From Hymenobacter cellulosilyticus (lineage in GTDB: Bacteria > Bacteroidota > Bacteroidia > Cytophagales > Hymenobacteraceae): a stretch of DNA of 64,000 bases. The notes beneath the pieces were generated by a model. The model did not search any database. It had not been told where the DNA came from and saw only the letters and a program-made list of their open reading frames with translations. A program made the translations under genes and the position numbers. Where the stretch lies: positions 3,710,501-3,774,500 of the forward strand of contig NZ_CP095046.1 in assembly GCF_022919215.1 (NCBI RefSeq), given 5' to 3'. Shown one piece after another: positions 16,807 to 26,056 of the stretch. Positions within the stretch are counted from its first letter, which is position 1. Every line of letters begins with the position of its first letter.

Positions 16807-17847
16807 CTAGGACTTTTCCGACATGGATGAGTTGCGCTCCAAGTCGCTGAGGCGGCGGTCCAGCTCCGGTAGGTGGCGGAAAATGGCGTTGGCCCGCAGA
16901 CTGTCGCGCAGATTAAAGGCCGGGGAGCCCTGCAGCAGCACGCCCTCGGTCTTGATGGACTTGCCCACGCCCGACTGGGCCGTGACGGTGGTGCGGTTGG
17001 CCAGGGTGAGGTGGCCGGCAATGCCGGTTTGCCCGGCCAGCACGCAGAAATCCCCTATTTTGGTGGAGCCCGAAATGCCGGTCTGGGCGGCTACCACCGT
17101 GTGGCGGCCAATTTCAACGTTGTGGGCAATCTGGACCAGGTTATCAATCTTGGAGCCTTCCCGGATGATGGTCGAGCCCATGGTAGCGCAGTCGATAGTG
17201 GCGTTGGCGCCGATGCTGACGTTGTCTTCGAGCACCACGTTGCCGATCTGCGGAATGGTCTTGTAGGAGCCGTCGGGCTGGGGCGCGAAGCCAAAGCCAT
17301 CGGAGCCGATAACCGCGCCGGCGTGCACCGTGCAGCGGGCCCCGATGACGGTTTCGGCGTAGATCTTGGCCCCGGCGTAGATAATAGTACCGTCACCAAT
17401 CACGCACCGGTCGCCGATGTAGGCCTGGGGGAAAATGACCACGTCGCGGCCGATGCGGCAGTCCTGGCCGATGTAGGAAAAGGCGCCGCGGTAGTGGTTG
17501 TCGCCAATAACGGAGTTGGCCCCGATAAAAGCGGGCTCCTCTACGCCGCGCCGGCCGGTGCGGGTGGCCTGCTGGTAGAATTCGAGCAGAGTGGTAAAGC
17601 TCGTATACGGGTCGTCGACGCGAATCAGCGCCGTGCCTACGGGCTGCTTCAGAGCCAGGGTTTTACTGACGATTACGGCCGAAGCGCCGGTCGTATACAG
17701 GTGGGGCTCGTACTTCAGGTTCGACAGGAAGGAGAGGGCCCCGGCCTGCGCTTCTTCGATTTTTGCCAAGCGGTCAATGCGCTGGGTGGCGTCGCCTTCG
17801 ACGACGCCGTGGAGCACTTCTGCAATCTGGCCTACCGTAAATTCCAT
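16807..17847 (-). CDS. lpxD: UDP-3-O-(3-hydroxyacyl)glucosamine N-acyltransferase
   Basis: 346 residues. The N-terminal uridine-binding domain (MEFTVGQIAEVLHG...) is followed by hexapeptide left-handed beta-helix repeats. The catalytic His is in NLVQIAHNVEIGRHT, matching the LpxD active site. It adds the N-linked acyl chain in lipid A synthesis. The start at 17847 matches the family; a consensus -7 box TACTTTTG ends only 4 bases before the ATG, so the transcript may be leaderless. The longer frame to 17943 would read through that box. Confidence 0.96.
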   Translation of the reverse strand: MEFTVGQIAEVLHGVVEGDATQRIDRLAKIEEAQAGALSFLSNLKYEPHLYTTGASAVIVSKTLALKQPVGTALIRVDDPYTSFTTLLEFYQQATRTGRRGVEEPAFIGANSVIGDNHYRGAFSYIGQDCRIGRDVVIFPQAYIGDRCVIGDGTIIYAGAKIYAETVIGARCTVHAGAVIGSDGFGFAPQPDGSYKTIPQIGNVVLEDNVSIGANATIDCATMGSTIIREGSKIDNLVQIAHNVEIGRHTVVAAQTGISGSTKIGDFCVLAGQTGIAGHLTLANRTTVTAQSGVGKSIKTEGVLLQGSPAFNLRDSLRANAIFRHLPELDRRLSDLERNSSMSEKS

Positions 17848-17851
17848 GGCG

Positions 17852-17859
17852 CAAAAGTA
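17852..17859 (-). promoter_or_regulatory. Putative -7 box TACTTTTG directly before lpxD
   Basis: Exact TAnnTTTG match on the minus strand, 4 bases from the ATG. No clear -33 TTTG at the usual spacing. Confidence 0.45.
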
Positions 17860-17984
17860 GAGAAAAGTTGGTGCTTGGTTTTTAGCGGCCGGTGCATAGA
17901 ATTCTGGGTTTAGGCCAAGTCTGACGGAATGAACACTAATCATCAGATACTAAGCCTTCAGCGTGAGGCCCAAATTCCGGCCAG

Positions 17985-19217
17985 TTAGTGCGCTATTTCC
18001 TTGGGGTAGCAGATGTAGTGCTTCTCGACGCGCTGCCCCAGGGCCCGGATGTTGGGCAAGTCGGAGGCCTCGGCCACGTTGATAACCCGCCCGCCCTTGG
18101 TCAGCACGTCGATGGTGTCTTTACCGGCCGCGTCGTAGGCGTTGTTGCTGATGCGCCCGGCCAGCATGAGCTGACTGGCATCCTGGGGCGAGAGGTCGAA
18201 TTTCTCGGCAATGAGCTCAATGACGCCCAACCCCAGGTCGTCATCAAACGGCTCACTTTGCAGGATAATTTTGAACAGCTTGCGGTCCAACATGCTGCGC
18301 GACATGTAGCTGAGCACCTTATCGGGGTGGCCGGCCCACATTTTCACAGCGCTCCACACGTCGGTGTCGTCGAGCTGCACGAAGCGCTGCAGAATGCTCT
18401 CGTCCTGGGAGAAATTGAGGATGCTGACCGGCTTGGAGAGGAAGAAGTGCAGGTCGGGCGAAGCCGGCACCTCGTGCCCGCTGCGCACCAAGTCCCGGGC
18501 CCGCTGAATGATGCGGATTATCATCTGCTCGGCGCTGGTCACAGTCTTGTGCAGGTACACCTGCCAGTACATCAGGCGGCGGCTGACCAGAAAGTTCTCG
18601 ATGCTGTACACGGCTTTTTCCTCCAGCACCAGCTTTTCATCGACCACCGTGAGCATCTTGATGAGGCGGTCGGCGCCGGGGCGGCCTTCCTGCACGCCGG
18701 TGTAGAAGGAGTCCCGGTTGAGGTAGTCGAGCCGGTCCATGTCGAGTTGGCTGCTGACGAGCTGGTGGAAAAATGGCCGCTCATAGGTGCCCTGAAAGAT
18801 GCGGATGGCCAAATCCAGGGCCCCATTGTGCTCCTTGTTGAGCTTCTGCATCAGAAACAGGCTGAGCTGCTCGTGGGGCACTTCATGAAAAATGGCGTGC
18901 TCCAAGGCGTGGGAAAGGGGGCCGTGGCCGATGTCGTGCAAGAGAATGGCGGCCTGGGCTGCTTCACCCTCAGCGGCCGAAATCTTCACGCCTTTGTCCT
19001 TGAGCGTGCGCAACGCCAGCGTCATCAGGTGCATGGCGCCCAGGGCGTGGTGGAAGCGCGTGTGCAGGGCACCCGGGTACACGAAACCGGTGAGGCCGAG
19101 CTGCTGAATCCGGCGCAGGCGCTGGAAGTAGGAGTGCTCAATCAGGTCGAACAGCAACTCGGTGGGCACCGTGACAAAGCCGTATACCGGGTCGTTGAAG
19201 ATTTTCTTTTTGTTCAA
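17985..19217 (-). CDS. HD-domain phosphohydrolase (dGTPase-like)
   Basis: About 410 residues. The metal-binding HD motif is LLHDIGHGPLSHALEH, preceded by the first His in HTRFHHALGAMHL, and SSQLDMDRLDYLNRD supplies the last metal-site Asp. This is the YedJ/SAMHD1-like HD family that often acts on nucleotides. The conserved part begins NKKKIFNDPVYGF; a TTG codon at 19217 fits the family start. The frame is open up to an ATG at 19340, but that leader is not conserved in kind. The gene is upstream of lpxD on the same strand (137-base gap) and divergent from porX. Confidence 0.85.
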   Translation of the reverse strand: MNKKKIFNDPVYGFVTVPTELLFDLIEHSYFQRLRRIQQLGLTGFVYPGALHTRFHHALGAMHLMTLALRTLKDKGVKISAAEGEAAQAAILLHDIGHGPLSHALEHAIFHEVPHEQLSLFLMQKLNKEHNGALDLAIRIFQGTYERPFFHQLVSSQLDMDRLDYLNRDSFYTGVQEGRPGADRLIKMLTVVDEKLVLEEKAVYSIENFLVSRRLMYWQVYLHKTVTSAEQMIIRIIQRARDLVRSGHEVPASPDLHFFLSKPVSILNFSQDESILQRFVQLDDTDVWSAVKMWAGHPDKVLSYMSRSMLDRKLFKIILQSEPFDDDLGLGVIELIAEKFDLSPQDASQLMLAGRISNNAYDAAGKDTIDVLTKGGRVINVAEASDLPNIRALGQRVEKHYICYPKEIAH

Positions 19218-19579
19218 GGGAGGAAGACTGTAGCGCGAAGGGCTGCTTCGCGCTGCGTTGAACGTTACAGGGTGGGCAAGGTCGGCTAAAACGGCGCAGC
19301 AAAACGGCCCGCTTCGGCCAAAAGGAACCCAACTCAACAATTTTTGGCTTCTTTACGGCGGAGTTCGGCGGCCGAATATCGGATTGCCGTAATTTTTCAT
19401 AACCAAAAACCGGGTATTGGGAGTAAAGCTACTTACGAAACGTCATTTGCAACCTGCTTACGCCTTTTGCCCTCTTTGAGGACAAACCCGGGCCGGGCCG
19501 CAGGAGCGGCAAATGTCCTTTTCCGAAACGCCGGGCTTGAAGCCGGGCGCAACCTTTTCAAGATTCCCAACATCCTTAT
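19218..19579. other. Divergent intergenic region between the HD gene and porX, 362 bases
   Basis: No open frame is supported. The region turns AT-rich around 19375-19440 and must hold both promoters, but no exact TAnnTTTG/-33 pair was recognised. A short GC palindrome lies around 19525-19550 (GCCGGGC repeats). Confidence 0.4.
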
Positions 19580-21145
19580 ATGCAACGATACTCCATCCTC
19601 TGGGCCGACGACGAAATCGACCTGTTGAAACCCCACATTCTCTTCCTGACCGAGAAAGGCTACGACGTAACCGGTGTCAATTCCGGTGCCGACGCCATTG
19701 AGCAGGTGCAGGAGCAGAATTTCGATATCGTGTTCCTGGACGAGAACATGCCCGGCCTGACCGGTCTGGAAACCCTGACGGAAATCAAAGCGGCCAAGCC
19801 CACGCTGCCCGTCATCATGATTACCAAGAGCGAGGAAGAGCACATCATGGAGGACGCCATCGGCTCCAAGATTGCCGATTACCTCATCAAGCCCGTCAAT
19901 CCGAACCAGATTCTGCTGTCGGTAAAGAAGGTGCTGGACAACAAGCGCCTGATTTCGGAGAAAACCAACAGCAGCTACCAGCGCGACTTCCGCCAGCTGG
20001 GCATGCAGCTCGGCGACCGGCTCTCGCCCTCGGAGTGGGCCGACGTGTATAAGAAACTGGTGTACTGGGAGCTCGAAATTGATGAAACCGAGGGCAAGAG
20101 CATGGCCGAGGTCTTTAACATGCAGAAGGACGAGGCCAACAACTACTTCTCCAAGTTCATCATGGACAACTACGAGGAGTGGGTCAACAACGAGGCCGAC
20201 GACGCGCCCATGATGTCGCACGAGCTGTTCCAGAAGCGGGTATTTCCGCTCTTGAAGGAAACCGGCGACACGCCCGTCTACTTCGTGCTCATCGACAACC
20301 TGCGCTACGACCAGTGGAAGATTCTCGAGCCCATCATTGCCGAAATGTTCACCGTGGACCAGGAGGAAATGTACTACTCCATTCTGCCCACCACCACGGC
20401 CTACGCCCGCAATGCCATTTTCTCGGGCATGATGCCCGGCGAGATTCAGAAGAAGTACCCCAACCTGTGGGTGAATGATGACGACGACGAGGGTAAGAAC
20501 CTGAACGAGGCCGAATTCATGGAAATCATGTTCCAGAAGGCCAACCAGAAGCACAAGTTCAGCTACAACAAAGTCACTAACCTGCAGGCCGGCAAAGACC
20601 TGCTGGGCAAGATGAGCAACCTGCACAACAATTATAAGTGCAACGTCATCGTCTACAACTTCGTGGACATGCTCAGCCACGCCCGCACCGATATGGCCAT
20701 GATTCGGGAGCTGGCCGCCGACGAGTCGGCGTACCGCAGCATCACCCGCTCCTGGTTCCTGCACTCGCCCCTGTATGAGATGCTGCAGCAGATTGCCGAG
20801 AAAAAGGGCAAGCTCATCATCACCACCGACCACGGCACGATTCGGGTGAAGCGGCCCTTCAAGATTGTGGGCGACCGGAACACGAACACCAACCTCCGTT
20901 ACAAGCACGGCAAAAACCTGGGCTTTACCGACAAGGACGTGTACGTGGTGCGCAAGCCGGAGCGGATTTTCCTGCCCCGCGAAAACGTGAGCACCGCCTA
21001 CGTCTTTACCCTGGGCGACTATTTCTTTGCCTACCCCAACAACTACAACTACTACGTGAACTACTACAAGGACACGTTCCAGCACGGCGGCATCTCCCTG
21101 GAGGAGGTGATCATCCCGTTCATTACCCTCACCTCCAAGGCGTAG
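19580..21145 (+). CDS. porX: PorX-type response regulator with PglZ phosphatase domain
   Basis: 521 residues. The receiver domain (1-125) has acidic pocket D10-D11, phospho-acceptor D54 (FLDENMPG), the conserved Thr/Ser region MITKSEEE and Lys in YLIKPV. The C-terminal alkaline-phosphatase-fold PglZ domain has metal-site segments VLIDNLRYDQW and TTDHGTIRVKRP. In Porphyromonas and Flavobacterium, PorX with the kinase PorY controls the type IX secretion system, and the PglZ domain has phosphodiesterase activity. Presence here implies that the organism uses T9SS, although no T9SS structural gene lies in the window. porY is not adjacent, which is usual. Confidence 0.93.
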   Translation: MQRYSILWADDEIDLLKPHILFLTEKGYDVTGVNSGADAIEQVQEQNFDIVFLDENMPGLTGLETLTEIKAAKPTLPVIMITKSEEEHIMEDAIGSKIADYLIKPVNPNQILLSVKKVLDNKRLISEKTNSSYQRDFRQLGMQLGDRLSPSEWADVYKKLVYWELEIDETEGKSMAEVFNMQKDEANNYFSKFIMDNYEEWVNNEADDAPMMSHELFQKRVFPLLKETGDTPVYFVLIDNLRYDQWKILEPIIAEMFTVDQEEMYYSILPTTTAYARNAIFSGMMPGEIQKKYPNLWVNDDDDEGKNLNEAEFMEIMFQKANQKHKFSYNKVTNLQAGKDLLGKMSNLHNNYKCNVIVYNFVDMLSHARTDMAMIRELAADESAYRSITRSWFLHSPLYEMLQQIAEKKGKLIITTDHGTIRVKRPFKIVGDRNTNTNLRYKHGKNLGFTDKDVYVVRKPERIFLPRENVSTAYVFTLGDYFFAYPNNYNYYVNYYKDTFQHGGISLEEVIIPFITLTSKA

Positions 21146-21173
21146 CGGACTCGAAGTTTGGATATATTGGTAG

Positions 21174-21199
21174 CGGCGGGCTTCTTCGGAGGCCCGCCG
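21174..21199 (+). terminator. Terminator after porX
   Basis: Arms 21174-21181 and 21192-21199 (CGGCGGGC / GCCCGCCG), then a T-rich stretch. Confidence 0.65.
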
Positions 21200-21225
21200 T
21201 TATTTGTTCCTAATAGCTCACTTGG

Positions 21226-21738
21226 ATGAAGAACATCCTGTATTGCAGCCTGTATCTGCTGCTAGCCGCCTGCAGCTCACCTAATCCTAGGGCTGAGCAA
21301 ACGAGTGACCTAACGCCAACCAGCGGCTCAACAATTACGCATAAAACCAAGCTTACTAATTTCGCTATTATACCTTCTATCAATCCGGACCCGATTACCG
21401 ACGCCGAACTAGACCAAGTCGCTGACCTGCTGCAATTGTGCGTGACGGAATACAACGTAATGACCGGGCGGGATTTTGAGGCGTCGAATAAGCTTTATGG
21501 TAACGCGGCCATTGACCTTACGCTGTATCGTAAGCAATTGGTGGTGAGTGTCAATAGCAAGGGAGTTAAATCGGTATGGGTTAACTGCTTTTGCGAATGG
21601 GATTATGAGGAGTTTCCCAACTGGAAAAAGGAAATCAATCGAGAAGGGTCAAGCAATGCTAATTGCGCTTTTGACGTCCGGCTAAATCTAACGGAGCGCA
21701 CTTGGGACAAGCTCGATATGAAGTATACCCTATTCTAA
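21226..21738 (+). CDS. Putative lipoprotein, 170 aa
   Basis: The N-terminus MKNILYCSLYLLLAAC has a signal peptidase II lipobox (LLAAC, acylated C16), so the protein should be anchored in an envelope membrane. The mature part has a Thr/Ser-rich spacer and then a mixed alpha/beta domain with aromatic residues (VWVNCFCEWDYEEFPNWKK). It has three Cys in the mature domain that could form a disulfide. Base composition is lower in GC than the neighbours, suggesting recent acquisition. No family is recognised. Confidence 0.65.
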   Translation: MKNILYCSLYLLLAACSSPNPRAEQTSDLTPTSGSTITHKTKLTNFAIIPSINPDPITDAELDQVADLLQLCVTEYNVMTGRDFEASNKLYGNAAIDLTLYRKQLVVSVNSKGVKSVWVNCFCEWDYEEFPNWKKEINREGSSNANCAFDVRLNLTERTWDKLDMKYTLF

Positions 21739-21745
21739 TTCGCTA

Positions 21746-21765
21746 GGCTGCTCCGTTGAGCAGCC
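21746..21765 (+). terminator. Short hairpin after the lipoprotein gene
   Basis: Arms GGCTGCTC (21746-21753) and GAGCAGCC (21758-21765) begin 8 bases after the stop; the following T-run is weak. Confidence 0.45.
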
Positions 21766-21773
21766 CGGCTTAT

Positions 21774-21893
21774 TTAGTAGGAATACCAATGTCCGCTGTA
21801 CTTATGGTGATACGGAAAGTGAACTGTGGCTTCGTCGGTGCCTGACGTCACCTGATACAAGGCCTTGCGGGTCTGAGCCCGGTGCCACGTTGT
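21774..21893 (-). pseudogene. Possible 3' gene remnant
   Basis: About 38 in-frame codons on the minus strand read like a protein end (ALYQVTSGTDEATVHFPYHH...), with a stop at 21774-21776 and another stop upstream in the same frame. There is no start codon. It may be a decayed gene end, but it is short and could be chance. Confidence 0.2.
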
Positions 21894-21973
21894 AGATTAG
21901 TACCTACAGCTCGTGACAAGTGGCGCGGTGGCGTTTTAGGGAGCCTATGGAATTAAGGCCAGCAAAAGCCAGC

Positions 21974-22342
21974 CTAGCTTTTTGCCGGCTTATACCCACG
22001 TTTGGTGGTAATAAGTACTAACCCATTAGCGCCCCGGGCTCCGGCAACCGCCGTGGCAGAAATACCCGTCAGAACCTTCACCTCCTTAAGGTATTTGGGC
22101 GGTATATCGTCGAGCTTAAACGAATCCGGCTGCGGCGTGCCATTTAGCACATACAACGGTTGGGTAGCGGTGAGAAGGGAGGTGGTACAACTGATGCCAA
22201 CCGGGCGCTGAGCCGAATCCCGAGCCAGGTCCGTTGTTGGCGTATGCAGCAGCGTTGTTTGAGCCTGAGCCGCGGTGCTTCCCAGCAAGAGTAGAACTCC
22301 GGTAACAAGACGGGGCAAATGAGTTTTAACGAATACCAGCAT
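21974..22342 (-). CDS. Stand-alone TonB-receptor plug-like secreted protein, 122 aa
   Basis: Signal peptide residues 1-28 (ending TAAQAQ). The mature part matches the plug domain of SusC/RagA-type receptors: PLYVLNGTPQPD, LKEVKVLTG, and the terminal GARGANGLVLITTKRG. No carboxypeptidase-like domain and no barrel follow, so it is not a transporter on its own. Such isolated plugs occur in Bacteroidota, with unknown role. It may be a receptor fragment kept for another use or a decaying remnant; a complete signal peptide and clean stop favour a real gene. Confidence 0.7.
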   Translation of the reverse strand: MLVFVKTHLPRLVTGVLLLLGSTAAQAQTTLLHTPTTDLARDSAQRPVGISCTTSLLTATQPLYVLNGTPQPDSFKLDDIPPKYLKEVKVLTGISATAVAGARGANGLVLITTKRGYKPAKS

Positions 22343-22509
22343 AAGCAGAAATTAGATAAGGTGGCTACTTAACGGATGCCACCTGGTTACTGATTGCACA
22401 CGGCGCGGGAATAAAAGTAGCATAATACCGGAAGCGCCTGCCCCAGCAACCTGCCTGTTGCGGAAGCTACCTAAAGTCCGCAGAATAAGCTGCTGGCTGA
22501 CGAAGCTAG

Positions 22510-24269
22510 TTAATGGGCTGCCAAAGCCGACGGTTTCCTGGCCGTGGTCAGTGGCGGAAGCAGCATGAGCTTCAGGCGGGGAGTGGGCGTCAACTCGTAT
22601 AAGACCACTGTGTAGGGGAAGCGCTGATGATGGTAGACTTTCCGGCCCAGCGTGGCAAAATGCTGTTCCAGGTACTCGGGGGCATTGAACCCCGGCTGGT
22701 GGTACCAGGCAGGTTGGCCGACGTAGTCGCCGATGGCGTCACCGTTGGTCTTATCATACACAAACCACAGCCGCTTTTTGCCCGCAAACTGCCGGAAATC
22801 AAGCTGTAGGTTCTGTAGGTAGTCGGCGGGACTGGCAGAGGTGTTTTTTACGTAGCTGCCGGCTATGGCCCGGTAGCGCAGCGGGTAAGCCAGGGAGTAA
22901 TAATCGTAGGCCTGATTCATGTTCCAGAATACGTATACCGCATCGCCCGCCCGATACCGGTCGTTGAGGTGGAGCAGGACTTCCCGGTTGAATTCGGTGT
23001 TCATAAACTGGCCTGGGGCGGCTAACTGCCGGCCGACGCCCACCACGGCCGGCGCCAGAAACAAGACCAGCAAACCATACAGCCACACCGGTCGGCGGGC
23101 CCACTGCCGGGCTAGGGTTTCGATGCCAAAGCCGGCCAGCAGCATCAGCAGGGGCGCCAAAAACAGCAGAAACCGCTCATGAAAAGGATAGACCCGCAGG
23201 GCGGAGGCCGCCAACACCAGCACTACGGGCAGAACTAGAATTCCCAGCAGTAGCCGGTTGCGGCGCATGAGAAAGATTATGCCCAACCCAATGCACAAGC
23301 CGTGCAGCCAGCCCATTTTCACCACGAAGCGCAGGGGGTGTTACTCAAAACGGGGGGCAGCTCGTCGGTATTGAGCAACAGGCCCAGCGGGTTGAGCAGC
23401 AGAATGTAGAGCTTGTGAGCCAGCCATTTGGCATCGGCCAGGGCAGTGAGGGGAAAGGGCAGGAAGCCGTCGTACACTTTCTCGAAATAATCAATGAGCC
23501 AGCCCGACTGATGGTAGCGGCTAATAATCAGCACGTACTGCAGGCCAAAGCTCAGTACCCACAGGGAAAAGGGCAGGGCGTAGCGCAGCAGGCGCTTCCA
23601 CTGCCGGCGCAGCAGCGCATTGAGGCTCACAGCCAGGCCCAGACCGGCCAGCACGAAGATCAGGGAAAAGGAAAACCAGAGCAGCACGCTGCCCAGGGCA
23701 CCCCAACGCAGCCGGCTGCCTATATCCAGCCGGGCGTGGTAGCGGACATAGAGCCACAGCGCTACGATGGTGGCCAGCAGCTCGGTGCCGTACTGCTTGG
23801 CTTCTACCGAGTGGTAGAGGCAGGGCGTGGAAAACACCAGAATGGCCAGGGCTGCTACCGCTCCCCAGGAGGCGAGAAAGTAGCGGGTAACGGCCCGGAA
23901 AAGGAACAGGGAGCTGATACCGCCCAGCAGGGAAAACAAGCGCAGGCTTTGCTCGCCGTTGCCAAATACCATTGCCAGCACCTTCACCGCCCACAAATAC
24001 CCCAGCGGAGCTTTCTGTTCGTAGGCGAAGGGAAGGGTGGCCAGCTCCCAAAAGCCTAGCCGAAGCACATTAACGTTCAGAAACAGCTCATCGATAAAGA
24101 AGGAGCGGTTGTAGAAGAAGTGAAACAGGCGCAACCCTATGCCCACCACCAGCAGCAGGTTTAGACACCGGCGCTGCTGTCCGCTCGTGGGTAGCGCGTC
24201 CGGGCCCGGGGCCAGCGCCGGGTACCGAGCCGGGGCCCGAACAGCGGTGAAATAGAATTGGGCAGGCAT
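22510..24269 (-). CDS. GT-C type membrane glycosyltransferase, GT39/ArnT-like (frameshifted)
   Basis: About 586 residues with roughly ten membrane helices. The first periplasmic loop has NRSFFIDELF, the acidic motif that is catalytic in PMT/ArnT-type GT-C enzymes, followed by AYEQKAPLGYLW and YHSVEAKQYGTEL. These enzymes move a sugar from a polyprenyl-phosphate carrier to an acceptor at the outer face of the inner membrane. A soluble C-terminal domain follows (from about 430). A C5-run deletion near 23331 splits the frame; one extra C joins NTP to LRFVVKMGW. It is the third gene after HAD and UbiA on the same strand and is paralogous to the gene at 26394. Confidence 0.82.
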
Positions 24270-24324
24270 AGGAAACCGGTAGTTGGTGGTAGGAGAGCCA
24301 GGAAAAGGGGCAGCAGCAGCAGAT

Positions 24325-25356
24325 TTAGCGGCTCAGATTGTAGTGGTCCTGCAGCAGGTTGTGCAGGGGCGGAATGTTTACAAACATCAGCGTGGTGAGC
24401 AGCAGGCAGAACAGCACCACATAAAGCATAAACCAGTAGCGCGTATACAGCTTTTCCGAGCCTTGCACGGGCGAATCCTTGAGCAGACCGATGCGCAGAT
24501 ACCACGAAAACAGCAGGGCGAAGAAAGGAAAGCTCACCAGCAGCTCCACCCGGTTCTTGACCAGGAAGATGCCCAGGAAAAAGGCCGAGGTCAGGGCGTA
24601 GAAGAACATGGAGATGAGCAGGCTGTGCTCGGTGTAGAACTTAAAGGAGCGGCGGTAGAGCCCGGCCAGGGCCGCGTCACCAATCAGGCGGTACTCGGCA
24701 AAGCGCTTGGTGGCCATCAGGAAGGCGCCGCCCATCCAGTAGGCGACCAAGATGCTGGAAGGAGGGAAAGTGTTGACTACCTGCAGTAGGTCGAGGCTGG
24801 CTAGGGGAACGGCTGGGGCTATGGTAAACCAGCCCAGCGCAAAGCGGATAGGGTTATTCACTGACTCCGACAGCACATCAATGTAGGGGCGCTCCTTGGT
24901 GCGGAAGGGCCGCACGTTGTACATCACGCCCATAAAGAGCAGGAAGGCCGAAACCAGCAGAAACTGCATGCTGATCTGGTAGGCCACCACAAAGCCCAGC
25001 AGGGCCAGCCCAAACCATTCGGCGTACACCAGCACCGGGCTGACGACCCGAACAACGGAGGTGCGCTTCTTTTTGAGCGGGTGGAACTTGTCGAATTCGG
25101 CGTCCAGGTACTCATTGATGACGTAGTTGGCCGAGGCCACCAGGCAGGTACTCACCAGGCCCAGCACCACGTTGGCCACCAGGCCCGCGCCGAGCGGGGT
25201 GCCGTAGACAATGAGGGCAAACAGGACACCCGGCATCATAAACACGTTTTTCACCCAGTTGTCGGGCCGCGCAATGGCAATGTAGTCTTTGAGTCCCGCT
25301 GGAATGAGCACCGCCTCGGGCTGCTCAGCGTCCGTTAGAATAGATGTCTGATTCAT
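24325..25356 (-). CDS. UbiA-family phosphoribosyl/prenyl transferase (DPPR synthase-like)
   Basis: 343 residues, about nine membrane helices. The first Asp-rich motif is NEYLDAEFDKFHPLKKKR and the second is near YNVRPFRTKERPYIDVLSES. The HPxKKxR variant and absence of quinone-type motifs match the decaprenyl-phosphate phosphoribosyltransferase branch (mycobacterial Rv3806c, rhizobial NoeC), which condenses PRPP with polyprenyl phosphate. It overlaps the HAD gene by 32 bases and precedes the GT-C gene by 55 bases, so the three form one operon. UbiA enzymes for lipoquinones remain a less likely alternative. Confidence 0.82.
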   Translation of the reverse strand: MNQTSILTDAEQPEAVLIPAGLKDYIAIARPDNWVKNVFMMPGVLFALIVYGTPLGAGLVANVVLGLVSTCLVASANYVINEYLDAEFDKFHPLKKKRTSVVRVVSPVLVYAEWFGLALLGFVVAYQISMQFLLVSAFLLFMGVMYNVRPFRTKERPYIDVLSESVNNPIRFALGWFTIAPAVPLASLDLLQVVNTFPPSSILVAYWMGGAFLMATKRFAEYRLIGDAALAGLYRRSFKFYTEHSLLISMFFYALTSAFFLGIFLVKNRVELLVSFPFFALLFSWYLRIGLLKDSPVQGSEKLYTRYWFMLYVVLFCLLLTTLMFVNIPPLHNLLQDHYNLSR

Positions 25357-26056
25357 AGCGAATTGGTTGAGGGTTGGAAGTGAGTTGGTTCAGCAGGATC
25401 TGATAAAAGTCGAAGTCGGCCTGGGGCTTGCTGTCCACAATCAGGCAGGGCATGCCGGCACGCCGGGCACATTCGCCGTCCAGTTCGGGCCGGTCACCGA
25501 TAAACAGGCATTCGTGGGGTTCAACTCCCAGTTGCTCAGCGAGGTAAAGCAGGCCGCGAGGGTCGGGCTTAAGCCGGTTTACCGCCGCGTCCGTCGAGCT
25601 GACAATAAGGTCGGCCTGCAGCCCGAGGGCCCGTAGCTTGTCGTGGGCCGGGTAGTCGGAATAGATGGCAATGGGGATGTGGCGCGCCCGCAGCGCCTCA
25701 AAAAGGGCCTGGGTACCCGGGTAGATGCAGGCTTTCAGGTACTGGTTCGGGTGGGTAAACATCCAGCGCTGCACCACCTGCCTTACCTGCCCGACCGAAT
25801 ATGCCGTGCCCGTCGCACACCAGGCATACTGGTCTTCTTCCAGGTTGGGCCCGGCATAGGCCGGGCGCTTTTCCCGCTCGGCCCGGAAGCGCCGCAGTAT
25901 CAGCATTTCCTGCACCCGCCAGGGCCGTAAGGCATAGTAACTCACCAAGGCCCGTAGCATCCTTTTGCGCAGCCTGCGCTGCGTATACAGAGTACCATCC
26001 ACATCAAAGATTACCGCCTTAACCTTATCCCAGCACACGTTTGTATACGCTTCCAT
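25325..26056 (-). CDS. HAD-superfamily phosphatase, first gene of UbiA/GT-C operon
   Basis: 243 residues. HAD motif I is FDVDGT (D18 nucleophile, D20 acid/base), motif II IYSDY, the Lys of motif III in RLKPDP, and motif IV FIGDRPELDGECA. A helical cap (about 25-100) is rich in Arg. Genes overlap by 32 bases with the UbiA-like gene, so they are probably translationally coupled. By context it could remove the 5-phosphate from polyprenyl-phosphoryl-phosphoribose; this step is made by a PAP2-type phosphatase in mycobacteria, so the role is inferred. Confidence 0.85.
   Translation of the reverse strand: MEAYTNVCWDKVKAVIFDVDGTLYTQRRLRKRMLRALVSYYALRPWRVQEMLILRRFRAEREKRPAYAGPNLEEDQYAWCATGTAYSVGQVRQVVQRWMFTHPNQYLKACIYPGTQALFEALRARHIPIAIYSDYPAHDKLRALGLQADLIVSSTDAAVNRLKPDPRGLLYLAEQLGVEPHECLFIGDRPELDGECARRAGMPCLIVDSKPQADFDFYQILLNQLTSNPQPIRYESDIYSNGR

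Noticed and set aside
17988..19289. 433-codon open frame antisense to the HD hydrolase
   Set aside because: The HD gene has intact metal motifs; the opposite frame is Gly/Val/His-rich shadow.
19433..21085. 550-codon open frame antisense to porX
   Set aside because: It mirrors the codon pattern of porX, has Val/His/Gly-rich composition typical of GC-rich antisense frames, and shows no motif.
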